35,451 nt of DNA, from the NCBI GenBank assembly GCA_009928125.1, contig RFVJ01000004.1, positions 1 through 35,451 of the forward strand, read 5' to 3'. Below the pieces are notes generated by a model. The model was given only the letters and a program-made list of their open reading frames with translations, was not told where the DNA came from and made no database searches. The DNA is from Betaproteobacteria bacterium (GTDB lineage Bacteria > Pseudomonadota > Gammaproteobacteria > Burkholderiales > Burkholderiaceae_C). Shown here piece by piece: positions 19,476-29,920 of this stretch; positions within the stretch are counted from its first letter, which is position 1; the number at the start of each line of letters is the position of its first letter. The position numbers and the translations under genes are program-made.

Positions 19476-20450
19476 GTGCATGCTTGGCTTTGTGAAAACC
19501 CCGTCGGCGTTGAGGCTTTAACTTGGAAAGAGTTGCCCACGCCAGCCCCCCAGGCTGGTCAGGTTCTGATTCGCATTGAAGCGGCCAGTCTGAACTTTCC
19601 AGACCTGTTGATTGTTCAAAACAAATACCAAATGAAACCCGACCTGCCCTTTGTACCGGGGTCGGAATATGCGGGCGTGATTGAAGCTGTTGGAGAAGGC
19701 GTCACCCACCTCAAGGTTGGCCAATCGGTGGCTTGTCTGTCAGGCACTGGTGGCTTTGGCACCCACACCTTGGCACCCGCCAAGTTGTGCATGCCCCTGC
19801 CTGCAGGATTTCCAGCTGTAGACGCTGCCGCCTTCATCATGATTTACGCCACCTCACACCATGCCTTGATGGACAGGGCTGGACTCAAAGCTGGCGAAAC
19901 GGTGTTGATCTTGGGGGCTGCGGGTGGCGTGGGCACAGCGGCCATTCAAATTGCCAAGGCGGCAGGTGCGCGCGTCATTGCAGCTGCATCGACAGACGAA
20001 AAATGTGCTCTTTGCAAATCCTTGGGTGCCGATGAAATCATCAACTACACCACGCAAAACATGCGCGAGGTTTTGAAAACCCTCACCGGCGGTAAAGGAC
20101 CTGATGTCATTTACGACCCTGTGGGGGGAGACTTTGCTGAGCCAGCTTTCCGTTCCATTGCTTGGCGCGGTCGTTACCTGGTGGTGGGTTTTGCAGCGGG
20201 CCCTATCCCTGCACTGCCTTTCAACCTGGCCTTGCTCAAAGGCGCATCCATTGTGGGTGTGTTCTGGGGCGACTTTGCGCGCCGCGAACCTCAAGCCAAT
20301 GCCGCCATGATGGCCGAATTGGCGACGTGGTATGGCCAAGGCAAAGTCAAACCTGTCATTGACCGCACCATGCCCATGAGCGACCTGAAGGCCGCTTATG
20401 CGCACATGGGTTCACGCGGCGTGATGGGTAAACTGGTAATGGTCAACTAA
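19476..20450 (+). CDS. NADPH:quinone oxidoreductase family protein (MDR, zinc-independent)
   Basis: PFVPGSEYAGVIEAVGEGV, VLILGAAGGVGTAAIQIAKAAGARVIAAAS; GTG start 19476 preceded by GAGGAG. Confidence 0.92.
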   Translation: MHAWLCENPVGVEALTWKELPTPAPQAGQVLIRIEAASLNFPDLLIVQNKYQMKPDLPFVPGSEYAGVIEAVGEGVTHLKVGQSVACLSGTGGFGTHTLAPAKLCMPLPAGFPAVDAAAFIMIYATSHHALMDRAGLKAGETVLILGAAGGVGTAAIQIAKAAGARVIAAASTDEKCALCKSLGADEIINYTTQNMREVLKTLTGGKGPDVIYDPVGGDFAEPAFRSIAWRGRYLVVGFAAGPIPALPFNLALLKGASIVGVFWGDFARREPQANAAMMAELATWYGQGKVKPVIDRTMPMSDLKAAYAHMGSRGVMGKLVMVN

Positions 20451-20470
20451 GCCAACGTCAGCCAACCCGC

Positions 20471-22452
20471 TTAGCCCTGCTTTTTCTTTTGAAAAGCAGG
20501 GTCGTAGCGACGAATCCAATTGAAGAACTCGTGGTACCACACCACGTTGTTGGCGGGCTTCAAAATCCAGTGGTTTTCGTCGGGATACCAAAGCAGCCTG
20601 GCATCCACACCCTTGGCTTTGAGCGTGTTGTAGTAAGCCAAGCCTTGCGCATCGGGCACGCGGTAATCTTTGGCGCCATGAATCACCAAGGTTGGCGTTT
20701 TCATGGTGGCGGCAAATGCATGGGGACTTTGCGCATGAATCTTTTTCATGTTGTCCCAATAAGATGCGCCCAGTTCTTGCGGGTGCCATCCATAGGCATC
20801 GTCTGCAAACATGCCCACCCAATCAAAACAGCCCGCATGGCACACATAGGCTTGATAGCGGCCAGGCTTCACATGCGCATTCATCCAAGCCACCATGTAG
20901 CCGCCGTAACTGCCGCCCGTTGCAAACACACGCTCCTTGGCAATCCAAGGCTTCTTGCGCAGCCAATCGGTGCAGGCCTCCATGTCTTTCAATTCAAGTT
21001 GCCCCCACTTGTGTGTGATGGCATCCAAAAACTTGAAACCAAAACCAGATGAACCGTGGTAATTGACATTGGCCACCACATAGCCTTGCGCCGCAAACAC
21101 ATGGTAGTTCCAGCGCCAATGCCAAACATCGCCAGGCCCCGTGTGAGGACCACCATGGATGGTATGCAGCAAGGGGTATTTTTTGTCCTTCTTGAAGCCA
21201 GGTGGAAAGTGCAACCACACTTGAACGTCGTCACCTTGGGCGCCTTTGAACCAGTGCGCTTCGGTATCGCCCATGGCAACGCCCTTCAAGAGATCGTCAT
21301 TGAAAGACTCCATCCTCACCGAGGCCGGTGCGGCCGCATGGCCTGCCTCATCAACACCTTGAACATGGATCCGTCCTGGATGTACAGCCCTGTCGCACAA
21401 AGTCACCATGCGACCTGCCGCCATGTCAAAGGCATGCACCGTGCCGCCTTCAACCACTCGACTGACTTGGTGGCTCACCAAATCGAATCGCCAAACATGC
21501 TGACGGCCTTGGTCCTCTGCCTTGCAAAGCAAGGCACTGCCGTCCTCGCTCCACATCAATGGCGCTTGGGGTTCGCGGTCCCACTTGTCGCTGAGCAGGT
21601 TCCAAGTCAAAGCACGCTGGCTTGCACCCGAAGGGGTTGACATCTTCATGCAAGCCAATCGATTGGGTTGCGTGTTGCTGATTTTCTGGTGCGATGCCAA
21701 GAAAGCCAATTGCAAACCATCTGCGCTGTAAACAGGTGCAGAAAAATCCCAAGCACGGTCGTTCAACACATTGTGAATGCGTTGCACTTTGCGACCTTGT
21801 AATTCAATTTGCGCCAAGGCCATCCGAGGGGCCGGATTTTGACCACGGTCTGGATCGTGGACAAACACAATGCTTTGACCATTGGGCGCAATGGCAAAAT
21901 CGTTCGCACCTGTGTCACGGCGTTGCAATTCATAATCGCTGCCCTCCAAGAGGTCTTGCACTTTGCCTGTTGCAATGTCCAAAACACACAGGTGAGGTAC
22001 ACGGTTCATGGGCAAGTTGTGATCCCAATGTCTGTATACCGCATCCTCTGTTGCAAATGCAGTGTCTTTGACCGCCGCCATTTCTTTCAGTTTGTCAGCT
22101 TGGGCTTTAAAGCCTTTCAGGTGAGGCCAGACCCAGGTCACAAAGGCAATGCGCTGGCCATCTGGAAACCACTTGAAGTCATGGACACCGGTGGGCACAT
22201 GGCCTGCACGGCGTGCCTCGCCACCATCAGGTGGGATGAGGTAAAGCTGAGGTTCTTGATCTTTTTGACCGTTCTGTTCGCGCACGGCGTTGACAACAAC
22301 CAAATGGCGCTTTGAATGTTGTTTTCTTTGACGGAGGGCTGCGCCACCGAACAAACAGCTTGCGCACCATCGGGACTGATGCTGGGCGCACCTAAACGTT
22401 GCAATTGCCACATCAACTCAACGGTGAGCTTTTTGTTTTTTGACTGGGTCAT
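20471..22452 (-). pseudogene. S9-family (prolyl oligopeptidase/acylaminoacyl-peptidase-like) peptidase, disrupted near 22285-22303
   Basis: N-terminus MTQSKNKKLTVELMWQLQRLGAPSISPDGAQAVCSVAQPSVKENNIQSAIWLLST (ATG 22452, RBS AAGGAG) lies in a different frame from the rest (REQNGQKDQEPQLYLIPPDGGEARR... GGSYGGYMVAWM ... HGAKDYRVP ... DENHWI). The expected beta-propeller segment between them is missing. Confidence 0.8.
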
Positions 22453-22510
22453 CAACTTCTCCTTAGAACGCAAAAAAGGATACTCGAGAAATGATCGTTG
22501 GGGTCAACCC

Positions 22511-22545
22511 AAGAAAAAAGGACCTGCAAGTTGTCTTGCAAGCCC
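22511..22545 (-). terminator. Rho-independent terminator downstream of tRNA-His
   Basis: Minus strand GGGCTTGCAAG-ACAA-CTTGCAGGTCC (11 bp with two G-U pairs) followed by a T-rich tract TTTTTTCTT. Confidence 0.85.
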
Positions 22546-22555
22546 TTTGAATCTT

Positions 22556-22632
22556 TGGGGTGGCTGATGGGGCTCGAACCCACGACAACAGGAATCACAA
22601 TCCTGGACTCTACCAACTGAGCTACAGCCACC
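22556..22632 (-). tRNA. tRNA-His (GTG anticodon), CCA encoded
   Basis: GGTGGCTGTAGCTCAGTTGGTAGAGTCCAGGATTGTGATTCCTGTTGTCGTGGGTTCGAGCCCCATCAGCCACCCCA; G-1 opposite C73, canonical arms. Confidence 0.97.
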
Positions 22633-22667
22633 GTAGAGGTGAAATTATAGCCCAAAGAATTTCGAAT

Positions 22668-24545
22668 TCAGGCGCCCTGCGCGTCCGATTTGGCTTTTTC
22701 GGGCACCGGCTTGGTGACCAAAATCTCGGCCTTCAACATGGATTTGAGCTGTGCCAAATACGCTTGCGTTTCAGCCGAACCCCAAAGCTGAGTGAATTGC
22801 TGCTGGGCTTGCACCATCAATTCCTTGTTCTCAGATTCTGGTGGCAAGACCTTGGTCACGCGAATGACTGCATAACCCTGAGCGCCCAAATCAACGCCTT
22901 GGGCTGCAGGCAGTTTGGAAGGATCGGCCTTTAAAACAGCGTCAACCACTTGGGGCAGTTGTCTTTGCGTTTTTTCGCGCGACAAGACGATGGCATTGGG
23001 CAGGCCATCGGTTCCGGCATTGCCCTTCAATGCAGCCAAGCGCTGTTCGCCCTGCAATTTGGCCAAAGAAGCAGCCTTCTCTTGCGTCACATTGCGTTTG
23101 ACGATGTCTTTGACTTCGGCAAATGGCAACACTGCGGCGGGGTGGTATTTGACAACACGAGCCGCCACCAAAGTACTGGGGGCCACTTCAATGGCTTCCG
23201 TGTTACGTTGCTTTTGCAAAGATGCTTCACTGAACACCGCCTGCAACAAACCAGGATGGTTGATGGGGCTTTGGACTTGCGAAGTTGCAGGCGCAGGGTT
23301 GCGGCTCACTTTAGAGGCCTGCTGAATGTTCAGCTTTAACTTCTCGGCAACTGGCTTCAAGCTATCGGATTGCTCATAGACCGTGTTCGAAAATGTTTCG
23401 GCCAATTCAGCATACTTGCGTTGAGCCTGTTGCTTTTTCAAATCGGCTTCAAGCGAGGGGCGCAAGGACTCGAAGCTGGGTGCTTTGGGCGCCTTGATGT
23501 CTGTCAATTGAATGATGTGGTATCCAAACTCTGATTCGACCACATCGCTGATGTCTGCCTTTTTCATGCTGAAAGCAGCATCTTCGAAAGCTTTGACCAT
23601 GGCACCACGGCCAAAAAAGTCAAGGTCACCCCCTTTGACGGCAGAACCGGGGTCTTGGGAGTTTTTGCGTGCGACTTCGGCAAAGCTTGCAGGCTTGGCC
23701 TTCACGGTCTTTAACAAAGCCTCTGCCTTGGCACGGGCTGCCTTTTTGTCGGCTTCAGGCGCGTCCTTGGCTGCTGTAATCAAAATGTGACTGGCACGTC
23801 GCTCTTCTTTGCCAGACAAGCGCTGCAAGTTTTGCTCGTAATACGTTTTGAGATCTTGCTCATTGACAGTGACAAGTTGTTTCAAGCTGTCAGTGTCCAG
23901 CACCACATATTCAATGTCTGCAGTCTCTAGGGACTGAAATTTAGCCGTATTTTTTTCGTAATGCGCCTGCAATTCCGCATCAGAGACACTCACTTTGCTT
24001 AGAAAGTCTGCCGCTGGAAAATTCAAAATTTGCACTTCACGACGCTGCATGAAAGCATTCATGGCCGTTTGTGTTTGTGCTGGCGTGGCATAAGCGGAGG
24101 CCTGTATGCCTTGAATGACTTGACGGCTGGACAAATCTGCTCGCACTTGCAATTCAAACATTTCGGGCGTCATGCCTTGAGAAGCCGCCAATTGTTTGTA
24201 ACGCTCCATGTCCAGTTTGCCATCTGGCCCGCGCAGTGAAGCAATGGCGGGACTTTGTTGCAACTCTCGAGCAAGGCGTGTGTCGCTGGCCACCAGTTGC
24301 AGTTTTTGTGCCGCGGCGGCAATCACTTGCTCACGCACCAAACGCTCTAGGGTGGCGTACTTGGCTTCGGGCGTGTCAAACAATTTGACATCGATGTTGG
24401 GCATGGAAGCGCGAATGCGGTCCACCTCACGTTTGTGCGCCGCGTCCCACTCGGCTTGAACAATTTTCATCACAAAGGACGGGATGATGAGCAAGAACAA
24501 CAAGCCCATCATGATCTTGGTGTTGTTACGGACAAAATCAAACAT
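22668..24545 (-). CDS. ppiD: Peptidyl-prolyl cis-trans isomerase, PpiD/SurA family
   Basis: N-terminal TM anchor MFDFVRNNTKIMMGLLFLLIIPSFV; parvulin domain RRASHILI...GGDLDFFGRGAMVKAFEDAAFSM...SEFGYHIIQL. Confidence 0.93.
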   Translation of the reverse strand: MFDFVRNNTKIMMGLLFLLIIPSFVMKIVQAEWDAAHKREVDRIRASMPNIDVKLFDTPEAKYATLERLVREQVIAAAAQKLQLVASDTRLARELQQSPAIASLRGPDGKLDMERYKQLAASQGMTPEMFELQVRADLSSRQVIQGIQASAYATPAQTQTAMNAFMQRREVQILNFPAADFLSKVSVSDAELQAHYEKNTAKFQSLETADIEYVVLDTDSLKQLVTVNEQDLKTYYEQNLQRLSGKEERRASHILITAAKDAPEADKKAARAKAEALLKTVKAKPASFAEVARKNSQDPGSAVKGGDLDFFGRGAMVKAFEDAAFSMKKADISDVVESEFGYHIIQLTDIKAPKAPSFESLRPSLEADLKKQQAQRKYAELAETFSNTVYEQSDSLKPVAEKLKLNIQQASKVSRNPAPATSQVQSPINHPGLLQAVFSEASLQKQRNTEAIEVAPSTLVAARVVKYHPAAVLPFAEVKDIVKRNVTQEKAASLAKLQGEQRLAALKGNAGTDGLPNAIVLSREKTQRQLPQVVDAVLKADPSKLPAAQGVDLGAQGYAVIRVTKVLPPESENKELMVQAQQQFTQLWGSAETQAYLAQLKSMLKAEILVTKPVPEKAKSDAQGA

Positions 24546-24588
24546 GTGAGAACTCTCAGTAAAGTTTCGCGGTCAAAGTCTTCAAAGA

Positions 24589-24615
24589 CAAAAGGCGAAC
24601 AATCTGTTCGCCTTT
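24589..24615 (-). terminator. Likely terminator hairpin downstream of tRNA-Val
   Basis: Perfect 10-bp inverted repeat AAAGGCGAAC-5 nt loop-GTTCGCCTTT; minus-strand 3' flank TGTCTTTG is moderately T-rich. Confidence 0.7.
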
Positions 24616-24625
24616 GCTGAAGGGG

Positions 24626-24701
24626 TGGTGGGTGATGACGGGCTCGAACCGCCGACCTACGCCTTGTAAGGGCGCCGCTCTACCAACTGAGCTAATCACC
24701 C
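24626..24701 (-). tRNA. tRNA-Val (TAC anticodon), CCA encoded
   Basis: GGGTGATTAGCTCAGTTGGTAGAGCGGCGCCCTTACAAGGCGTAGGTCGGCGGTTCGAGCCCGTCATCACCCACCA. Confidence 0.97.
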
Positions 24702-24714
24702 CCTGGATCAAAGA

Positions 24715-24987
24715 TTAGTTCAAGGCGTCTTTGAGGGCCTTGCCTGGACGGAACTTAGGCACTTTGGCAGACTTGATCTTGATGGCAGCGCCAGTACGTG
24801 GGTTGCGGCCAGTGCGAGCAGCGCGTTTGGTAACGGCGAAGGTACCGAAACCAACCAGGGCAACAGTGCCACCCTTTTTCAATGTGGTGCGAACGGCGCC
24901 AATGGTGGCTTCCAATGCGCGGCCGGCAGCAGCTTTAGAGATGTCTGCTTGTTTAGCGATGTGCTCGATCAATTCTGTTTTGTTCAT
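24715..24987 (-). CDS. hupB: DNA-binding protein HU
   Basis: 90 aa [32 protein letters not shown]...[45 protein letters not shown]. Confidence 0.96.
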   Translation of the reverse strand: MNKTELIEHIAKQADISKAAAGRALEATIGAVRTTLKKGGTVALVGFGTFAVTKRAARTGRNPRTGAAIKIKSAKVPKFRPGKALKDALN

Positions 24988-25259
24988 ACAAAGAGCCTTA
25001 GAAAAAAATGTGAGCACTCCATTGAAAGAGTGACTCATCTTGTTAAAAATTTGTTGTTTGAAGATTCTGATACTTCTTGGACAAAGCATTGTCTCCGCAA
25101 TGCAATTCGTCAACTTCAATTTAGCCAGACAAACCGCGTCTGTCAAATGAATTTGTGTCTACAAACCGCAAAGCGAAACGAATTCTAGACGCAAACTCAA
25201 TGGCAATGAGGGCTTGACTGAAAAAAATTTTTTTATCTAGAAACTTGTTCGAAAAGTTC

Positions 25260-26345
25260 TCACAATGCTGCGGCAATGGCTTTCCCAACGTCCTGCGTAT
25301 TAGCACTTCCCCCAATATCCGCTGTGCGTGGTGCACCGCTATTGGGCGCTAAAACTTTTTCAATGGCAGCCAGCACGGCATCGTGCGCAGGCTTGCAACC
25401 TAAAAATTCCAACATCATGGCACCACACCAAATTTGACCAATCGGATTGGCGATGTTTTGACCCGCAATGTCAGGGGCAGAACCATGCACAGGTTCAAAC
25501 AAAGAAGGATGCGTGCGGTCTGGGTTCAAATTGGCGCTGGGTGCAATGCCAATCGTGCCCGTGCAGGCTGGGCCCAAATCGCTCAAGATGTCTCCAAACA
25601 AGTTACTCGCCACCACCACATCAAAGAAGTCGGGGCGTTGGACGAAGTGGGCCGTCAAAATATCAATGTGAAATTTGTCGACATTGACGCCTGGATAGTT
25701 CTTGGCCATTTCAGCGACACGTTCATCCCAGTAGGGCATGGTGATGGCAATGCCGTTGGATTTGGTTGCACTGGTCAAATGTTTTTTAGGCCGCGATTGC
25801 GCCAACTCAAAGGCAAACTTCAGCACGCGATCCACACCCACGCGAGACATGACTGTTTCTTGCATCACAATCTCGCGCGGTGTACCCGGGAACATGCGGC
25901 CTCCAATGCTGGAATACTCCCCTTCGGTGTTTTCGCGCACGATGTACATGTCGATTTCACCTGGCTGTCGGGGTGAACCATCCCGGCGAACCACAGGCGC
26001 AATGATGCCAGGCATCAAACGCGCAGGACGCAGGTTGATGTACTGGTCAAACTCACGGCGAAACAGCAACAAAGAACCCCAGAGTGAAACATGGTCTGCG
26101 ATTTTCTCTGGCCAACCCACAGCGCCAAAATAGATGGCATCGTGACCCCCGATTTGGTCTTTCCAGTTATCGGGCAGCATTTGACCGTGCTTTTCGCAGT
26201 AATCCCAACTGGAAAAATCGAAGTGATCAAACTTCAAATCCAAGTTGAACTTGCTGGCCGCGGCCTCCATCACTCGCAAGCCTTCAGGCATCACTTCTTT
26301 ACCGATGCCATCACCGGCAATCACTGCAATTCGTTTTTGACTCAT
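25260..26345 (-). CDS. Tartrate dehydrogenase / D-malate dehydrogenase family (isopropylmalate dehydrogenase superfamily)
   Basis: RIAVIAGDGIGKEVMPEG, YIVRENTEGEYSSIGG, DILSDLGPACTGTIGIAPSANLNP, FEPVHGSAPDIAGQNIANP; start ATG 26345. Confidence 0.88.
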   Translation of the reverse strand: MSQKRIAVIAGDGIGKEVMPEGLRVMEAAASKFNLDLKFDHFDFSSWDYCEKHGQMLPDNWKDQIGGHDAIYFGAVGWPEKIADHVSLWGSLLLFRREFDQYINLRPARLMPGIIAPVVRRDGSPRQPGEIDMYIVRENTEGEYSSIGGRMFPGTPREIVMQETVMSRVGVDRVLKFAFELAQSRPKKHLTSATKSNGIAITMPYWDERVAEMAKNYPGVNVDKFHIDILTAHFVQRPDFFDVVVASNLFGDILSDLGPACTGTIGIAPSANLNPDRTHPSLFEPVHGSAPDIAGQNIANPIGQIWCGAMMLEFLGCKPAHDAVLAAIEKVLAPNSGAPRTADIGGSANTQDVGKAIAAAL

Positions 26346-27265
26346 GTTTTTTCTCCTTCTGGCATTTTGGCGGGCCGAACGACCCAACTGACACCCCATG
26401 CTGTCAACGCGATGCCCATCAATGTCACAACGGTGATGGGCTCATCAAACAATACCCAAGCCATCATCGCTGTGCAAGGTGGCACCAGGTACATCAAACT
26501 GGACACAGAAGCGGCTGCGCCTTTTTGAATCAACAAGTAAAGCAATGAACTGCCGCCCAGTGTCAACCCCAAAACCGACCAAGCCATGGCGCCAATCAAC
26601 GATGAGTTCCATTGCATGGGCTCAGCTTCCAACAAGGCAAGTGGCGTGGTCACCAGCATCGCGGCCATCAATTGAACAGTATTGGCAGTTCGGACATCAC
26701 AAGGTTTGACAAAACTTTTTTGATACAGGGTGCCCAAGGTGATGGCCAACAAAGCCATCAGTGCAAAACCCAAGTTGACGGGTGTCACATGGTCCATGGC
26801 ACTGCCCTGGGTGAGTTTTCGCCAAACCACCAACAGCAAGCCACAAAAACCCAACAACAATCCCATCCACTGCCGTCGGCTCACAGCAGTGTGTGTTGCA
26901 CCGCCATGGGTTGACAACCAGATGGCCGTCAGCACCGGTTGCAAACCGACAATCAATGCCGAAAGGCCTGACCCCATGCCAGCTTTGACTGCAGCCCAAA
27001 CGCCGCCCAAATAGCCAGCGTGCATCAAAACACCAGTGACCGACAAATGCAGCCATTCACGTTGGTCTTGCGGCCATTTCACGCGCGCCCATTGAATCCA
27101 AGCCAAAAAACAGGCGATTGAAAAGAGGTATCTGAACCACAGAAAAGAGAAAGGAGGCGAATTGGGCATGCCATAACGCGCCACAATGAAGCCCGTGCTC
27201 CAGATCAGCACGAACACTGCAGGCATGTGCTTCACCCAAGAAGCTGTTGAATCAGTTGAATTCAT
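26342..27265 (-). CDS. EamA/DMT-family transporter
   Basis: About 10 TM helices, two EamA repeats (FVLIWSTGFIVARYGMPNSPPFSFLWFRY; GGSSLLYLLIQKGAAASVSSLMYLVPPCTAMMAWVLFDEP); stop overlaps next start as ATGA. Confidence 0.92.
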   Translation of the reverse strand: MNSTDSTASWVKHMPAVFVLIWSTGFIVARYGMPNSPPFSFLWFRYLFSIACFLAWIQWARVKWPQDQREWLHLSVTGVLMHAGYLGGVWAAVKAGMGSGLSALIVGLQPVLTAIWLSTHGGATHTAVSRRQWMGLLLGFCGLLLVVWRKLTQGSAMDHVTPVNLGFALMALLAITLGTLYQKSFVKPCDVRTANTVQLMAAMLVTTPLALLEAEPMQWNSSLIGAMAWSVLGLTLGGSSLLYLLIQKGAAASVSSLMYLVPPCTAMMAWVLFDEPITVVTLMGIALTAWGVSWVVRPAKMPEGEKT

Positions 27266-27291
27266 GAACGCTCAGTCTGCCGCGATGAGGC

Positions 27292-27858
27292 TCATTTCAC
27301 GCGAGCACGTATTTCAGGCAAAGCCTTTTGCATGTAGTAAATCATGGACCAAATGGTCAGGATGGCGGCAGCCCAGATGAGGAAAGTACCCCACAAGTGG
27401 GTATCGATGACACCCAAAAGTTGTCCGTTGTACAACAAAAAGGGAATGGCGACCATTTGAACCGTCGTTTTGAGTTTGCCCACAAAATGCACGGCAACGC
27501 TTTTGCTGGCACCGATCTGCGCCATCCATTCACGCAATGCTGAAATGGCAATTTCACGGCCAATGATGACCAAGGCCACCAAAACATGAACGCGGTGCAG
27601 ATGGACCAACATCAACAAAGAAGCACATACTAAAAATTTGTCGGCCACCGGATCGAGAAACGCACCAAATGAGGAAGTTTGGTTGAGTTTGCGCGCCAAA
27701 TAACCATCCAACCAATCCGTGATGGCGAAAATCACAAACATGGTGGTGGCTAAAAAATTCTGAGAATCAGGCGACAGATCTGAGTAAAACACACCCACGA
27801 TGAATGGAATCGCCACAATGCGCGTCCAAGTCATGAGGGTGGGAATGGTGAAAAACAT
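27292..27858 (-). CDS. pgsA: CDP-diacylglycerol-glycerol-3-phosphate 3-phosphatidyltransferase
   Basis: MFFTIPTLMTWTRIVAIPFIVGVFY, DWLDGYLARKLNQTSSFGAFLDPVADK (CDP-alcohol phosphotransferase motif); start ATG 27858. Confidence 0.95.
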   Translation of the reverse strand: MFFTIPTLMTWTRIVAIPFIVGVFYSDLSPDSQNFLATTMFVIFAITDWLDGYLARKLNQTSSFGAFLDPVADKFLVCASLLMLVHLHRVHVLVALVIIGREIAISALREWMAQIGASKSVAVHFVGKLKTTVQMVAIPFLLYNGQLLGVIDTHLWGTFLIWAAAILTIWSMIYYMQKALPEIRARVK

Positions 27859-27946
27859 GGTGCTTATTGTGGCATGCCTTGACAACATTTCTCTGACACT
27901 GCGACGCCATGCACCCCAGAAACCTTCAGACCTGGGTGGGATTTTG

Positions 27947-29920
27947 TCAATGCAAAGCCTGATAGATGGTTTCAGCCAATTCTCGGGAGATGCCATCCAC
28001 CGACATCAAATCCTCCACGCTGGCATCTTCAACACCCCGCACACCACCAAAACGCTGAAGGAGTTTGGCGCGTTTTTTAGGCCCGATGCCATCAATTTCT
28101 TCCAAGCGGCCGCCGCCCACCCTGACCTTGGCGCGCTGCGCACGCATCCCTGTGATGGCAAATCGATGTGCCTCGTCTCGCACTTGGGCAACCAGCATCA
28201 AAGCGGCGGAATCTTTTCCCAAATAAACCTTGTCTCGGCCATCTGCAAAAACCAACTCTTCCAATCCGACTTTTCGACCTTCCCCTTTTTCCACACCCAC
28301 AATCAATGACAAGTCGAGCCCCAAACTTTCAAAGACCTCTCGTGCCATTGACACTTGACCTTTACCGCCATCAATCAACACCACGTCGGGCATGCGAATT
28401 TGGAGGCCAGCTTCGCCGGTTTTGATGGCCTCAGCCACTTTGCCATAACGGCGCAAAAGGACCTGCCGCATGGCAGCGTAATCATCGCCCGGTGTGATGC
28501 CCTCTATTTTGTAGCGACGGTATTCGCTGTTTTGCATCTTGTGATTTTGAAACACCACACAAGAGGCTTGAGTGGCTTCGCCCGAGGTGTGTGAGATGTC
28601 AAAACACTCCATGCGCAAGGCGTCCATGTCGTCTGGCGCCAAGTCCAAGGCTTCGACCAGTGCCCGCGTTCGCGCCTGCTGCGAGCCCTCCTCGGCCAAC
28701 AACCTGGCCAGTTGAATGGCTGCATTTTTTTCAGCCATTTCAAGCCAAGCTCGACGCTGTTCCCGCGGTTGATGAACTGCGGTCACTTTGATGCCCGTCT
28801 GCGATGAGATGGCCTCTATCACTTTGGCGTCCATTTTTTCGCTGGTGATCAGGGTTGGAGGCACAGGGATTTGAAGGTAATGCTGCGCAATGAACGCTTC
28901 CAGTACCTTGACTTCCAAGCTAGGCAACTCGGCCGCTTCATCATCTTCAAGTGCTGAGCCGCCAATGGCATGCCCCTCTTCAACATGCGATGGAAAATAA
29001 GGGCGATCGCCCAAATGCCTGCCTCCTCGGACCATGGCCAAATTGACACAGGCACGACCGCCCTGCACTTTGACGGCCAAGATGTCGACATCGGTATCGG
29101 TCACGGTGTCAACGGATTGTTGATGCAACACGCGCGACAATGCTGTCATCTGATTCCGCACCTCGGCTGCCAATTCAAATTCAAGTCGATCAGCGTGCGC
29201 CATCATGCGGTCTTCCATCGCCTTCAAAACCGATTGCGTTTCGCCGCGTAGAAAAGCCTCTGCATTTGCCACGTCATCGGCATATTGTTCGACCGAAATC
29301 ACCCCGACGCACGGGCCAGAGCAGCGTTTGATTTGATACAACAAACAGGGGCGAGTGCGGTTGGCAAACACGGTGTCTTCACAGGTTCTCAGCCTGAAGA
29401 CTTTTTGCAAAAGCTGAATCGTTTCTTTGACAGCCCAGGCACTGGGATAGGGTCCAAAGTAACGGTGTTTTTTCTCGACCCCACCTCGGTAATAAGCAAT
29501 GCGTGAATAAGCATCCGGCTTGACTCCCTCATCCGACGGGTTGTTTCTGGTCCGGCCGGTTCCAGAAACTTTGAGGTAAGGGTAACTTTTGTCGTCCCTG
29601 AACAAAATATTGAACTTGGGACTGAGTGTTTTAATCAGGTTGTTTTCAAGCAGCAGCGCCTCCGCCTCCGAGCGCACCACCGTGGTTTGCATGCGCCGAA
29701 TCTTGCTCACCATGTGACCGATGCGCGTGCCGCCGTGGTCTTTTTGGAAATAACTGCTGACGCGCTTCTTCAGATTGCGAGCTTTCCCGACGTAAAGGAC
29801 TTGGTCATCGGCATCGAAATAGCGATAGACCCCCGGCAAACTGGGGAGTGCAGCCACTTCGGCCAACAAAGTTTCTGGATGAACGTATTGTGTCTTGAAG
29901 CGCGCGACAATATCACGCAT
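27947..29920 (-). CDS. uvrC: Excinuclease ABC subunit C
   Basis: GIY-YIG domain [63 protein letters not shown]-terminal HhH. Start proposed at ATG 29920 (track start is 29953). Confidence 0.95.
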   Translation of the reverse strand: MRDIVARFKTQYVHPETLLAEVAALPSLPGVYRYFDADDQVLYVGKARNLKKRVSSYFQKDHGGTRIGHMVSKIRRMQTTVVRSEAEALLLENNLIKTLSPKFNILFRDDKSYPYLKVSGTGRTRNNPSDEGVKPDAYSRIAYYRGGVEKKHRYFGPYPSAWAVKETIQLLQKVFRLRTCEDTVFANRTRPCLLYQIKRCSGPCVGVISVEQYADDVANAEAFLRGETQSVLKAMEDRMMAHADRLEFELAAEVRNQMTALSRVLHQQSVDTVTDTDVDILAVKVQGGRACVNLAMVRGGRHLGDRPYFPSHVEEGHAIGGSALEDDEAAELPSLEVKVLEAFIAQHYLQIPVPPTLITSEKMDAKVIEAISSQTGIKVTAVHQPREQRRAWLEMAEKNAAIQLARLLAEEGSQQARTRALVEALDLAPDDMDALRMECFDISHTSGEATQASCVVFQNHKMQNSEYRRYKIEGITPGDDYAAMRQVLLRRYGKVAEAIKTGEAGLQIRMPDVVLIDGGKGQVSMAREVFESLGLDLSLIVGVEKGEGRKVGLEELVFADGRDKVYLGKDSAALMLVAQVRDEAHRFAITGMRAQRAKVRVGGGRLEEIDGIGPKKRAKLLQRFGGVRGVEDASVEDLMSVDGISRELAETIYQALH

